From Candidatus Limnocylindrales bacterium (GTDB lineage: Bacteria > Desulfobacterota > Binatia > UBA1149 > CAITLU01), in assembly GCA_035571835.1 (NCBI GenBank), contig DATNBU010000029.1, positions 352,108 to 416,107 of the forward strand: a stretch of DNA of 64,000 nucleotides, in the 5' to 3' direction. The notes below the pieces were generated by a model. The model ran no database searches and was not told the origin of the DNA. It was given only the letters and a program-made list of their open reading frames with translations. Positions 9,842 through 18,362 of the stretch are shown in pieces. The position numbers were made by a program, and so were the translations under genes. Positions within the stretch are counted from its first letter, which is position 1. Each line of letters starts with the position of its first letter.

Positions 9842-11593
9842 TCAGCTTTCGTCGCCGCCACTGTCACGGCGACCCCGCCGTGCAAGCTTTTCTTGGATCA
9901 TGTCGCCAAGGGTAACGCCACCGGTTCGGCCGGGCGTTTTTTCGGCATCGGCCATGTAGGCACGCATCTCTTCTTTCTCGGCCGACTGCAGCATCGACCG
10001 GATCGACAGCGAGATGCGGCGCTCGCGAATGTCGACCTGCGTCACTTCGGCCTCGAGCTCCTGGCCGACCTGGAACAGATCGCGCGGATTGTCGACGCGG
10101 TCGCGGCCGAGCTGGGAGACGTGGACGAGGCCCTCGACCCCGTCCTCGATGGCCACGAACAGGCCGAAATCGGCAATGTTGGTGATCTTGCCGTGCACCC
10201 GCGATCCGACCGGATAGCGGTCGGCCATGCGGCGCCACGGATCTTCCTCGAGCTGTTTGACGCCCAGCGACAGGCGCTCGTTCGGAATGTCGATGCCGAG
10301 GACCACGCAGTGGACCTCGTCACCTTTCTTCAGGAGCTCGGACGGATGATGGACCTTCTTGGTCCAGTGCAGGTCCGAGATGTGAACGAGGCCATCGATG
10401 CCTTCCTTGACGTTCACGAAGACACCGAAGTCGGTCACGCTGGTGACCTTGCCGGTGACCTGGGTGCCGACCGGGTGCTCGATCGGCAGCATTTCCCACG
10501 GATTCGGCGTGACCTGCTTCAGCCCGAGCGAGATCCGGCGATTTTCCGGATCGAGCGACAGGACCATGACGTCGACCTCGTCGCCGACCGTGACGATCTG
10601 CGACGGGTGCGTGACCCGGCGGGTCCACGACATCTCCGAAACGTGCACGAGGCCTTCGATGCCTTCCTCGATTTCGACGAACGCACCGTAGTCGGTCAGG
10701 CTGACCACCTTGCCGCGAACGCGGCTGCCCGGGAACAGGCGGTCGGCCACCGTCACCCACGGGTCGTCGTGAAGCTGCTTGAGACCGAGCGAGATGCGAT
10801 GCGAGTTGGCGTCGTACTTGAGCACGACGACTTTCACGGTGTCGCCGGGACGGACGACCTTCGACGGATGACTGACGCGCCCCCACGACATGTCCGTCAC
10901 GTGAAGAAGCCCGTCGATGCCGCCGAGATCGACGAACGCGCCGTAGTCGGTCACGTTCTTGACGGTGCCTTCGAGGATGACGCCTTCTTCGAGAATCTTG
11001 AGCGTCTCGCCGCGCACGGCTTCCTGCTCTTTTTCGAGCAGCGCCTTGCGCGAGACGACGACGTTGCCGCGAGCGCGGTTGAACTTGAGGATCGTGAACT
11101 GTCCGACTTCGCCGATGTAGCGATCGAGGCTTCGCGTCGGACGCGTGTCGACGTGCGAGCCCGGAAGGAACGCGGCCACTCCGACGTCGACCTTGAGACC
11201 GCCCTTGACGCGGCCGACGATCGTACCGGTGATCGGGGTGCCTGCGTTGAATGCGTCTTCGATGACTTTCCAGACGATGTTCTGGCGTGCGCGCTGATAC
11301 GAGAGGCGCAGCTCTCCGTTGTCCCCACCGGTCGACTCGACGAATACGTCGACGTCCTGGCCTTCCTCGACGAGCATGTTGCCGTCGCGGTCGCGGAACT
11401 CCCAGGCGGGAATGATTCCTTCGGACTTGTAGCCGATGTCGACGGTGACCACTTCCTGGTCGATGGAAACGATGCGGCCTTTGACGACCTCACCCGACTG
11501 GACCGAGCGTAGGGACGCTTCGAACAGATCCGAGAAGCTCTCGGACGTACTTCCTGGCTGGCTCAGCTCATTGGCGGCCTTCTCCTGTTGCAT
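9842..11593 (-). CDS. rpsA: 30S ribosomal protein S1
   Basis: mRNA-binding protein of the small ribosomal subunit. The 583-residue product has six S1 (OB-fold) repeats; domains 3-6 show the repeated pattern TDYGAFVDL, DGLLHV, HRISLGLKQL. The C-terminal tail is short and charged. The ATG at 11593 has GGAGG twelve bases upstream; a TTG one codon earlier is nine bases from it and is an alternative start. Stop to ihfB start is 40 bp. The leader can fold so that the ribosome binding site is masked (see the element at 11602-11694). Confidence 0.97.
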   Translation of the reverse strand: MQQEKAANELSQPGSTSESFSDLFEASLRSVQSGEVVKGRIVSIDQEVVTVDIGYKSEGIIPAWEFRDRDGNMLVEEGQDVDVFVESTGGDNGELRLSYQRARQNIVWKVIEDAFNAGTPITGTIVGRVKGGLKVDVGVAAFLPGSHVDTRPTRSLDRYIGEVGQFTILKFNRARGNVVVSRKALLEKEQEAVRGETLKILEEGVILEGTVKNVTDYGAFVDLGGIDGLLHVTDMSWGRVSHPSKVVRPGDTVKVVVLKYDANSHRISLGLKQLHDDPWVTVADRLFPGSRVRGKVVSLTDYGAFVEIEEGIEGLVHVSEMSWTRRVTHPSQIVTVGDEVDVMVLSLDPENRRISLGLKQVTPNPWEMLPIEHPVGTQVTGKVTSVTDFGVFVNVKEGIDGLVHISDLHWTKKVHHPSELLKKGDEVHCVVLGIDIPNERLSLGVKQLEEDPWRRMADRYPVGSRVHGKITNIADFGLFVAIEDGVEGLVHVSQLGRDRVDNPRDLFQVGQELEAEVTQVDIRERRISLSIRSMLQSAEKEEMRAYMADAEKTPGRTGGVTLGDMIQEKLARRGRRDSGGDES

Positions 11594-11601
11594 CAAAAAA
11601 C

Positions 11602-11694
11602 GAATCCTCCGTGGTATGACGCCCGAACGGGCATCGGCGTTAGTAACGCGGCGCCGTTGCGAGTTCAAGGCAAACCGGGAAAGTCGGAGGATTC
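11602..11694 (-). promoter_or_regulatory. rpsA leader with anti-Shine-Dalgarno inverted repeat
   Basis: On the minus strand, four bases after the cmk stop lies GAATCCTCCG (11694-11685). Its exact reverse complement CGGAGGATTC (11611-11602) is the rpsA ribosome binding region. The ten-base stem would close a loop of about 73 bases, which itself holds the small hairpin GCCCGTTCGGGC. Pairing would bury the whole GGAGG. S1 is known to repress its own translation in E. coli through a folded leader, so an autoregulatory switch is a reasonable inference. Confidence 0.55.
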
Positions 11695-11698
11695 TCGC

Positions 11699-12391
11699 CT
11701 ACTTCGGGTGCCGGCGTTTCTCGACCTCGAAGACGATGCGCGCGACGACTTCGCGAAACGGAACATTTGTCGTGTCCATCACGATTGCGTCTTTCGCACT
11801 GGCGAGAGGAGCCACTGCACGAGTGCGATCGCGGAGATCGCGCTCGGCCATTTCCTCGGCCACACGCGCGATCGTCTCCGGCGACGCAGCCTTGGCCGCA
11901 AGCTCGAGCGATCTGCGGCTTGCTCGTTCTTTGGGCTCGGCATCGAGGAAAATTTTGAGGTCTGCATCAGGAAAGATCACCGTGCCGATGTCGCGTCCCT
12001 CGGCGACAGTGCCCGGAGGCAGGACCGCTCCCCGCTGGATCGAAATGAGCGCTTTTCGAACCGACGGACACGCCGAGCTCCGGGACGCGGCCTGACTGAC
12101 TTCGGGAGTGCGGATGCGGGCCGTCACATCGGTTCCGTCGAGCTCGAAGCGTCCGTCGTGGGTCTGCCGAATCGCGAGCGATCCCGCGAGGTCGCCGAGC
12201 GCGGCGTCATCGTCCGTCGCGATGCCCTTCTCCAGCGCCGCAAGCGCAATGCAGCGGTATAGGGCGCCCGAATCGAGGTACGCGAAGCCGAGCGCCGCGG
12301 CCACGGCGCGCGCCGTAGTCGATTTGCCCGCACCGGCCGGGCCGTCGATCGCCAGAATGAACGGGCGCTCGCTGGCGGCAGCAGCGGTCAT
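11699..12391 (-). CDS. cmk: Cytidylate kinase
   Basis: Phosphorylates CMP and dCMP to the diphosphates. The 230-residue product matches the usual length. The P-loop is IDGPAGAGKST (about 15-25), followed by FAYLDSGALYRCIAL, the family's nucleotide-binding segment; GRDIGTVIFPDADLKIFLDA comes later. Its ATG overlaps the aroA stop (ATGA). It is the last gene of the hisC-tyrA-aroA-cmk set and is followed by rpsA, an order common in proteobacteria. Confidence 0.96.
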   Translation of the reverse strand: MTAAAASERPFILAIDGPAGAGKSTTARAVAAALGFAYLDSGALYRCIALAALEKGIATDDDAALGDLAGSLAIRQTHDGRFELDGTDVTARIRTPEVSQAASRSSACPSVRKALISIQRGAVLPPGTVAEGRDIGTVIFPDADLKIFLDAEPKERASRRSLELAAKAASPETIARVAEEMAERDLRDRTRAVAPLASAKDAIVMDTTNVPFREVVARIVFEVEKRRHPK

Positions 12392-13680
12392 GCGCCGAGC
12401 CTCTCAAGCGTCGGAAAGAACTCGGGAAACGAAACGCCGACCGGCTCGGCGTCGTCGAGCGCGACTCCGCCGCCGGCAGCGGCCAGGGCTGCGACCACGG
12501 CCGACATCGCGATGCGGTGATCGGCGTGCGTGGCTACGGACGCGCCGCCCGACGGCCGCCCGCCGCACACGACAAGACCGTCTTCTTTTTCTTCAACTTC
12601 AATACCGAAAGCCCTGAGCAACGCAGCAGAAGTTGCGATACGATCGCTTTCCTTGACCCGCAGCTCCGCAGCGCCGGAAATCACCGATTCGCCGTCGGCG
12701 AACGCGGCGGCAACCGCCAGCAGCGGCAGCTCGTCGATGGTCGCGGGGATCTCGTCGGCTCCGATCCGGAATGCACGCAGGCCGGACGCGCGGCAGCGGA
12801 TGGTCCCGACGGGCTCTCCGCCCTCGTGCCGTTCGATCCGGCAGTCGACATCAGCGCCCATGCGACGCAGCACTTCGAGAAATCCGAGACGGGTCGGATT
12901 CAGGCAGACGCCCTCCACCGTAACATCCGAGCCGGCAACCAGAGCCGCCGCCACAAGCAGGAACGACGCTGAGGACGGGTCTCCCGGAATCGCGACATCG
13001 ACGCAGCGGGGAAGCGCCGGACCAAGGATCGAAGTGCGCAAACCCTCCGAAAAAACTTCGACTCCCATCGCAGCCAGCAGCTTCTCCGAATGGTCCCGGG
13101 TGGGGGCTGGCTCATTTATCTCGGTGCGGCCGTCGGCCTGCAGGCCGGCGAGCAGAGCCGCGCTCTTGAGCTGTGCACTCGCGACCGGAAGCGTCACTGC
13201 GGCGCCCCTAAGCCTGGCGCCGGTGATCTCGAGCGGTGCGTGGCCGTCGGACGTCCGGATGCGCGCGCCGAGCAGCTCGAGCGGAGCGGCCACCCGCTTC
13301 ATCGGCCGGCGCGACAGCGAGTCGTCGCCGACCAGCGTCGCAACGAGGCCGTCCTGCCCCGCGAGGAGGCCGCTCAGCAGTCGCATCGTCGTGCCCGAAT
13401 TTTCACAGTCGATCGTTCCCGGCCGACGCTCGAGCTTCATTGCGCGCCCGCGGATTCGGACCGTTGCCGGTCCGGCGCTTTCGATCGTCGCGCCGAGGCT
13501 CCTCATCGCGGCCATCGTCGATGCAACGTCGCGTCCGCTCGGCAGCCCGCGCACCACGGCTTCACCGTCGGCGGCCGCATTGAACATCACCGCGCGATGC
13601 GCAATCGACTTGTCGCCCGGCACGCTGACGCGACCGATCAGCGGACCGCGCGCCTTGTCGACGAAACGCGGGCTCGTCAT
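12388..13680 (-). CDS. aroA: 3-phosphoshikimate 1-carboxyvinyltransferase (EPSP synthase)
   Basis: Sixth step of the shikimate pathway: shikimate-3-phosphate plus phosphoenolpyruvate to EPSP. The 430-residue product has the active-site segments VPGDKSIAHRA, ENSGTTMRLLSGLLAG, ELRVKESDRI and ATHADHRIAMS. Wording such as NSGTTMRLLSG and RVKESDR, together with the length, is closest to the bacterial class II group, but the class is not certain by eye. It overlaps both neighbours by 4 nt (ATGA), so the block is probably translated as a coupled unit. Confidence 0.96.
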   Translation of the reverse strand: MTSPRFVDKARGPLIGRVSVPGDKSIAHRAVMFNAAADGEAVVRGLPSGRDVASTMAAMRSLGATIESAGPATVRIRGRAMKLERRPGTIDCENSGTTMRLLSGLLAGQDGLVATLVGDDSLSRRPMKRVAAPLELLGARIRTSDGHAPLEITGARLRGAAVTLPVASAQLKSAALLAGLQADGRTEINEPAPTRDHSEKLLAAMGVEVFSEGLRTSILGPALPRCVDVAIPGDPSSASFLLVAAALVAGSDVTVEGVCLNPTRLGFLEVLRRMGADVDCRIERHEGGEPVGTIRCRASGLRAFRIGADEIPATIDELPLLAVAAAFADGESVISGAAELRVKESDRIATSAALLRAFGIEVEEKEDGLVVCGGRPSGGASVATHADHRIAMSAVVAALAAAGGGVALDDAEPVGVSFPEFFPTLERLGA

Positions 13681-14537
13681 CCGGCGATCTCCCGGCGCAG
13701 TTTCTGCGACGCCATGATGATCGTACGCATCGCGGCGTCGTCGCGATCGGCGACAGCATCGCGCAGATCGTCCCAGACCATGCTGAATTCATCCATCGCA
13801 TCGACGATCGCTTCGCGGTTGAGCCGCGCGATGTCGATCCACATTGCCGCATCGCTCGACGACAACCTCGTCGTGTCGCGAAACCCGCCGGCAATCAGCT
13901 TCACGACTTCGTCGCGCATCACGGCCGCATCGGCGGTCGCGGCGAGCGCAAATGCAATCATCTGCGGAAGATGGCTCGACGTTGCCAGCACGGCGTCGTG
14001 ATCGGCCGCTTCCATCACGGAAACTTCGGCTTCGACCGACGTCCAGAGATGCTGCATCTCGGCGACGAGCTCGGCCGGAGTATCCGCCTCGGGCGTCAGC
14101 ACCACGCGGCGTCCGCGAAACAGATCGGCGTCGGCAGCGGCCGCGCCGGTCTCGGCTTTTCCGGCGAGCGGATGCGCACCGATGAACCTGGAAACCAGCC
14201 CGCGGCGGCGCGCCTCGGTCAGGATCGGCTGCTTGACGCTTCCGACGTCGGTGAAAACCGCAGTCTCGGGCGCGTGCTCGGCAAGCTCGTGCAGCTGTGA
14301 CACCGCCGTGAAGACCGGCGTCGCGACGACCACCAGATCCGCTCCTTCCAGCGCCTTGAACGTGTCGGTGCGCGCCTCGTCGATCAGGCCTCGCTGTTCG
14401 GCAAGCTTGAGGTTCTCGATCGATCGCCCGCAGCCGACCACGTGCGAGAAGAGCCCGCGCTTCTTGCCGGCACCGCCGAGCGACGCACCGATCAGGCCGG
14501 TGCCGACGATCACGCATCGCTCGAAGCGCTCTCTCAT
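13677..14537 (-). CDS. tyrA: Prephenate dehydrogenase
   Basis: Oxidative decarboxylation of prephenate (or arogenate) on the tyrosine branch. The 286-residue product starts with an NAD(P)-binding Rossmann motif, CVIVGTGLIGASLGG. Further typical segments are VFTDVGSVKQPI, FIGAHPLAGKAETG and the His-containing TSSHLPQMIAFAL. No chorismate mutase or ACT domain is attached, so it is the monofunctional form. The ATG at 14537 overlaps the hisC stop. Confidence 0.94.
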   Translation of the reverse strand: MRERFERCVIVGTGLIGASLGGAGKKRGLFSHVVGCGRSIENLKLAEQRGLIDEARTDTFKALEGADLVVVATPVFTAVSQLHELAEHAPETAVFTDVGSVKQPILTEARRRGLVSRFIGAHPLAGKAETGAAAADADLFRGRRVVLTPEADTPAELVAEMQHLWTSVEAEVSVMEAADHDAVLATSSHLPQMIAFALAATADAAVMRDEVVKLIAGGFRDTTRLSSSDAAMWIDIARLNREAIVDAMDEFSMVWDDLRDAVADRDDAAMRTIIMASQKLRREIAG

Positions 14538-15694
14538 CGCCTTGCGCCTTCGATGCCGCGGGCATCGGCCATACCGTCGTGAACCGCTTCGAGTTGTCCG
14601 CCGGCACCGTCGAGCACCGTCGCAAGCGCAGCAATCGCGCGCTCGTCTTCGGCCGGCGTGCCGAACGTGATGCGGATGTGATCCGCAAAACCGTACGCGT
14701 CCATGGGTCGTACGATCACGCCGAGACGCAGCAGCCGGTCGGTCACGTCCGCGCCGCGCCCGACCTTGACGAGCACGAAGTTCGCATGCGTCGGTACCGC
14801 TTCGAGCCCGAGACGCCCGAAGGCCGCAGCCCACCTCGCCTTGCTCTCGCGCACGAGACGCCTGGAGGCCTCGACGTGCTCGACGTCGTCGAGCGCCGCT
14901 GCGGCCGCGACCTGCGCGAGCAGATTGACGTTGAAGGGCTGGCGAAGCCTCGCCATGCCATCGATCATTTCGAACGAGCCGGCGCCGTACCCGATGCGCA
15001 GCCCGGCGAGCCCGTGAATCTTCGAGAACGTGCGCGTGACCACCAGCCCCGGATGACGCTCGAGATACGTCATGCCGTCCGGGTAGAGCTCGTCGTCAAC
15101 GAACTCGAAGTACGCTTCGTCGAGCACGACGGCCACGTGGTCCGGAACGCGGGCGAGAAAACGCTCCCATTCCTGGCGTCGCACGATGGTGCCGGTCGGA
15201 TTGTTCGGATTGGCAACGAAGATGACTCGCGTGCGCGGCGAGATCCGCTCGGCCATGGCGTCCAGGTCGTGCTCGAAGCCCCTTGGTGGGACGCGAACGG
15301 CGGTGGCACCGACCGCGATGGTCACGAGCGGATAGACGAGGAACGCATCCGCGGAGAACAGCACTTCGTCACCGGGCCCGGCGAGCATCCGGCAGACGAG
15401 CTCGAGGATCTCGTTCGATCCGTTGCCGAACACGAGCCGGCGGGGGTCCAGGCCAAGCTGGCCGCCCAGCTTCTCGGCGAGCACGACCGCACCGCCGTCC
15501 GGATAACGGTGGATGCCGGGAAGCGCCTGCGCGAGCGCCGCGAGCGCGAGCGGCGACGGGCCGAGCGGATTCTCGTTGGACGCGATCTTGATCGAACCGC
15601 TGATCCCCAGCTCGCGTTCGACCTCTTCGATCGGCCTCCCCGGCTTGTACGGCGTCAGCGAACGGATCCTGTCGGGAATCGGAGGTCCGGACAT
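14534..15694 (-). CDS. hisC: Histidinol-phosphate / aromatic aminotransferase
   Basis: PLP-dependent class I/II aminotransferase of 386 residues. Key segments are KIASNENPLGPSP, VFVANPNNPTGT, VVLDEAYFEF and the PLP lysine in TRTFSKIHGLAGLRIGYG. Because it sits with tyrA and aroA, it probably also transaminates aromatic keto acids; in such operons the HisC-like protein often does both jobs. It is the first gene of the coupled set. The upstream region holds the 22-bp repeat array at 15758-15888, which starts 64 bp before the start codon. Confidence 0.92.
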   Translation of the reverse strand: MSGPPIPDRIRSLTPYKPGRPIEEVERELGISGSIKIASNENPLGPSPLALAALAQALPGIHRYPDGGAVVLAEKLGGQLGLDPRRLVFGNGSNEILELVCRMLAGPGDEVLFSADAFLVYPLVTIAVGATAVRVPPRGFEHDLDAMAERISPRTRVIFVANPNNPTGTIVRRQEWERFLARVPDHVAVVLDEAYFEFVDDELYPDGMTYLERHPGLVVTRTFSKIHGLAGLRIGYGAGSFEMIDGMARLRQPFNVNLLAQVAAAAALDDVEHVEASRRLVRESKARWAAAFGRLGLEAVPTHANFVLVKVGRGADVTDRLLRLGVIVRPMDAYGFADHIRITFGTPAEDERAIAALATVLDGAGGQLEAVHDGMADARGIEGARR

Positions 15695-15757
15695 CCCGCG
15701 GCAATACCGCGAATTTCCCTCTGACTCGAACGGGAGCTACCCACAGGTCGACCTGTG

Positions 15758-15888
15758 ACGTACGGAACAGCCGATAGAAACGTACGGAACAGCCGCTCGT
15801 GACGTACGGAACAGCCGCTCGTGACGTACGGAACGGCCGCTCGTGACGTGACGTACGGAACGGCCGACAGACACGTACGGAACAGCCG
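15758..15888. repeat. Six-copy 22-bp tandem repeat, hisC upstream region
   Basis: Six copies of ACGTACGGAACRGCCG start at 15758, 15780, 15802, 15824, 15851 and 15873. The spacing is exactly 22 bp, except one step of 27 bp where a GACGT is duplicated. The 16-bp core is nearly invariant; the remaining six bases vary. Four copies are preceded by GTG, giving an imperfect palindrome around CGTACG (GTnnCGTACGnnAC). A period of about two helical turns puts all cores on one DNA face. The array lies between hisC (minus) and the small gene at 16067 (plus). The length is not a multiple of three, so it is not coding. Confidence 0.9.
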
Positions 15889-16066
15889 ATGGATACGAAC
15901 GCAGCGGCTGCCAGGAACATGCTGGGAACAGCCTGCGGTTGCGCTTGCAGCGTTGTTTCTTGAAACAGTGCGGACGATCGCACAAGAGATTGCACGCGGG
16001 CACGGCAACGACTTACGCGCGTGACCGGCAAACGACCAGATTGCAGCAGAAGGAGGATCGAGCGTC

Positions 16067-16171
16067 ATGGCCAAAGGTGTCGAGAAGAAAGCGACGAACA
16101 ACAAGACCAAGCTGAGCATCAAGGAGAAGCAGGCCAAGAAGAAAGAGAAGCAGGCAGCCAAGGGCAAATAG
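16067..16171 (+). CDS. Small Lys-rich protein (34 aa)
   Basis: A 34-residue, strongly basic product starting MAKGVEKKATNNKTKLSIKE and ending KQAAKGK, with no hydrophobic segment. AAGGAGG lies ten bases upstream of the ATG and is one of the best ribosome binding sites in the window, which argues that it is real. Tiny basic proteins of the MAKG...KK...K type occur in proteobacteria, but their role is unknown to me. It may bind nucleic acid or the ribosome; that is inference from charge alone. The upstream 370 bp hold the repeat array and no other gene. Confidence 0.6.
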   Translation: MAKGVEKKATNNKTKLSIKEKQAKKKEKQAAKGK

Positions 16172-16262
16172 CCTCTCCGCAAGTTCCCTCCAGCGAGTGA
16201 ATGCCCAGTTGCGCGCCGCGTGCTGCCGCGCAATCGCGCACTCTTGCGTTCCAGCGACTTGG

Positions 16263-17435
16263 ATGTCTACGACGGTTGCGGAAAACGCCGTGACCGCACC
16301 ACCTGCCAAGACGTCCGCGCAAAAACTCGCTGCGCTTCGCGAGGCTTTCGTCGAAGAGCCCGAGGCCACCGGCCAGCCCGCGGTCGACGAGCGTACTCGC
16401 TCCAACATGGAGGTCTTCTTCCTCGGCGGCCTCTTCGTGCTGGCGCTGCTGGCCGCACTCGATGCGGCCAGCGCGGTCGTATTGCCGACCGTGCTTGCGT
16501 TCATGCTCAAGCTGCTGCTGCAGCCGACGGTCCGCGTGCTCGAGCGGGTACGTATTCCGCGCCGCATCGGTGCGCTCTTCGTAATGTTCGCGGCAGCAGG
16601 CGTTCTTGGAGGACTGGTCACCGCGCTGTCGGTCCCGGCGGCTGCATGGACGGCACGCCTGCCGCAGGTCGTTCCGCGCGTCGAAGCCCAGATGGTGGCG
16701 CTCACGCGGCCGATCGGCGCGCTGCAGAAATTCATCCAGCGCGCCGAGCAGGCCGGCGGTGCGGCCCCCAAAGCACAGCCCGTCGCCGTCGTGAACGATT
16801 CCAGCCTGGGCAGTACGCTGTTCGAAGGCACCAGGGTCGTGCTCGACGGCATCGTTACGACGATTGTGGTCCTTTATTTCCTGCTGGTCGCCGGAGACAC
16901 GTTCCTCCGGCGTCTGGTCGAGCTGCTGCCGAAGTTCAGCGACAAGAAGCACGCGGTCGAGATCTCCCAGCAGATCGAAGCCGACATCTCGGCCTATCTG
17001 GTCACGATCACGGTCATGAATGCGGGCGTCGGAGTCGCTACGGCCGTGACGATGTGGGCGTGCGGACTGGGCGATCCCGTGCTGTGGGGAGCAGTGGCGT
17101 TCCTGCTCAACTACATTCCGATCGTCGGTCCGCTCGTGGCGACCGTCATGTTCTTCGTCGCCGGCCTCGTGATCTTCGACGATGCGTACTCGGCGTTCCT
17201 GCCGCCCGCCGTCTACTTCGTCATCCATCTGATCGAAGGCGAAACGCTGACGCCGATGCTGGTCGCGCGCCGCTTCACGCTGAACCCCGTGCTGGTGATC
17301 CTGTCGATCGTGTTCTGGTTCTGGATGTGGGGAGTTCCCGGCGTCGTGCTCGCGGTGCCGATGCTCGCGATCGCCAAGATCATCTGCGACGGCGTGCGCC
17401 CGCTGATGCCGCTCGGGCATTTCCTGGGCGGATAG
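16263..17435 (+). CDS. AI-2E family transporter (TqsA/PerM-like)
   Basis: A 390-residue inner-membrane protein with a soluble N-terminal ~55 residues, then about seven to eight membrane helices. The family pattern is clear: a paired helix start (VFFLGGLFVLALLAALDAAS), a long periplasmic helical region, then NYIPIVGPLVATVMFFVAG and LIEGETLTPMLVARRFTLNP. Members export small molecules such as autoinducer-2 or act as Na+/H+ antiporters; the substrate cannot be predicted. ATG 16263 is chosen because it begins just before the conserved part; an in-frame GTG lies at 16197. Confidence 0.85.
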   Translation: MSTTVAENAVTAPPAKTSAQKLAALREAFVEEPEATGQPAVDERTRSNMEVFFLGGLFVLALLAALDAASAVVLPTVLAFMLKLLLQPTVRVLERVRIPRRIGALFVMFAAAGVLGGLVTALSVPAAAWTARLPQVVPRVEAQMVALTRPIGALQKFIQRAEQAGGAAPKAQPVAVVNDSSLGSTLFEGTRVVLDGIVTTIVVLYFLLVAGDTFLRRLVELLPKFSDKKHAVEISQQIEADISAYLVTITVMNAGVGVATAVTMWACGLGDPVLWGAVAFLLNYIPIVGPLVATVMFFVAGLVIFDDAYSAFLPPAVYFVIHLIEGETLTPMLVARRFTLNPVLVILSIVFWFWMWGVPGVVLAVPMLAIAKIICDGVRPLMPLGHFLGG

Positions 17436-17465
17436 CGACCGATACTCCGGGCGCCACGGGACGTT

Positions 17466-18359
17466 CTAGTCCCAGTGGATTCCGTCGGCCGAGTTCAGGA
17501 TGCGTCCTCCGATTCCGACGACGACGAAGATCCCCTCGCCATATGTCACGCTCTGGAGATGCCGGTCGGTGGTCGAATCGGTGGGGTAAAAGCTCAGCTC
17601 CGCGGTCGACGTCAGGATCGTGCCGGTATCACCGACGGCCACGTAGCGACCGCCTCCGTACTCGACGTCGCGCAGGGTTTCGCCGAGCGGCGGCTCGACC
17701 AGCGACCAGTCCACACCGTTCGGCGACGAGACGATGACGCCGTCGCGGCCGACCGCAAGAAAGCGGCCGCCGCCGTATCCCACGCCGAACAGGTCCTCAC
17801 CGGTTGCGGAATTGCGCACTGCCCAGTGGCTGCCGTCCTGCGACGTCAGGATCGTCCCGCCATCGCCTACCGCGACGAAGCGATCCTCTCCGAATGCGAC
17901 GTCCTGGAGGTTGCGCGAAACCGGGCTGTCTTCGGAATCCCACGCTCCGGCATTCGGCGAAGTGAAAATGTTTCCCTCGTCGCCGACCACGACGAACGTC
18001 CCGTTCCCATACGTAACGCCGCGCAGGATGTGGCTGGTGGTGAGAAAGTCGATGAACCAGTGCGACGAATCGTCCGACGTGGCGACTACGCCGCCGCTGC
18101 CGACCGTGACCCATTCGCCTTCGCCGAACACGACGGACTGGAACGTTCCCTCGCCGTCGGAAGCCTGCTCGCGGAAGTCGTGGCCGTCGGTCGAATTGGC
18201 GATCGAGTAATGCTGCCCGGACGCAACGAAGACTCCGTCCGCGAACGAGACGGCGAACAGGTCGGGCGGCCAGTCGTCGCTGAACGGGTCATCGTCTCCG
18301 CCGCAGGCGAAGAGCTGGAAAGCCAGTACTGCAAGGAATGCGGAGCGTGCGAGCTTCAT
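17466..18359 (-). CDS. Beta-propeller-like lipoprotein
   Basis: A 297-residue product. It has a lipoprotein signal ending in the lipobox LFAC (Cys about 19), so it is probably membrane-anchored outside the cytoplasm. The rest is about six repeats of the pattern FVVVGDEGNIFTSPNAGAW, i.e. G-x-F-V-x-V-G-x-x-G-x-I-x-T-S-x-D-G-x-x-W, as in BNR/YCF48-like propellers. No catalytic residues are recognisable. It is the last gene of the minus-strand operon, 3 bp after the sulfotransferase stop. Confidence 0.75.
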   Translation of the reverse strand: MKLARSAFLAVLAFQLFACGGDDDPFSDDWPPDLFAVSFADGVFVASGQHYSIANSTDGHDFREQASDGEGTFQSVVFGEGEWVTVGSGGVVATSDDSSHWFIDFLTTSHILRGVTYGNGTFVVVGDEGNIFTSPNAGAWDSEDSPVSRNLQDVAFGEDRFVAVGDGGTILTSQDGSHWAVRNSATGEDLFGVGYGGGRFLAVGRDGVIVSSPNGVDWSLVEPPLGETLRDVEYGGGRYVAVGDTGTILTSTAELSFYPTDSTTDRHLQSVTYGEGIFVVVGIGGRILNSADGIHWD

Positions 18360-18362
18360 TGG

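Noticed and set aside
15758..15888. CRISPR array
   Set aside because: Variable parts are only 6 bp, units are contiguous and no cas gene is present; it is a tandem repeat.
16263..17435. Evidence of autoinducer-2 quorum sensing
   Set aside because: The family name is historical; no luxS or lsr gene is seen, and many members have other roles.
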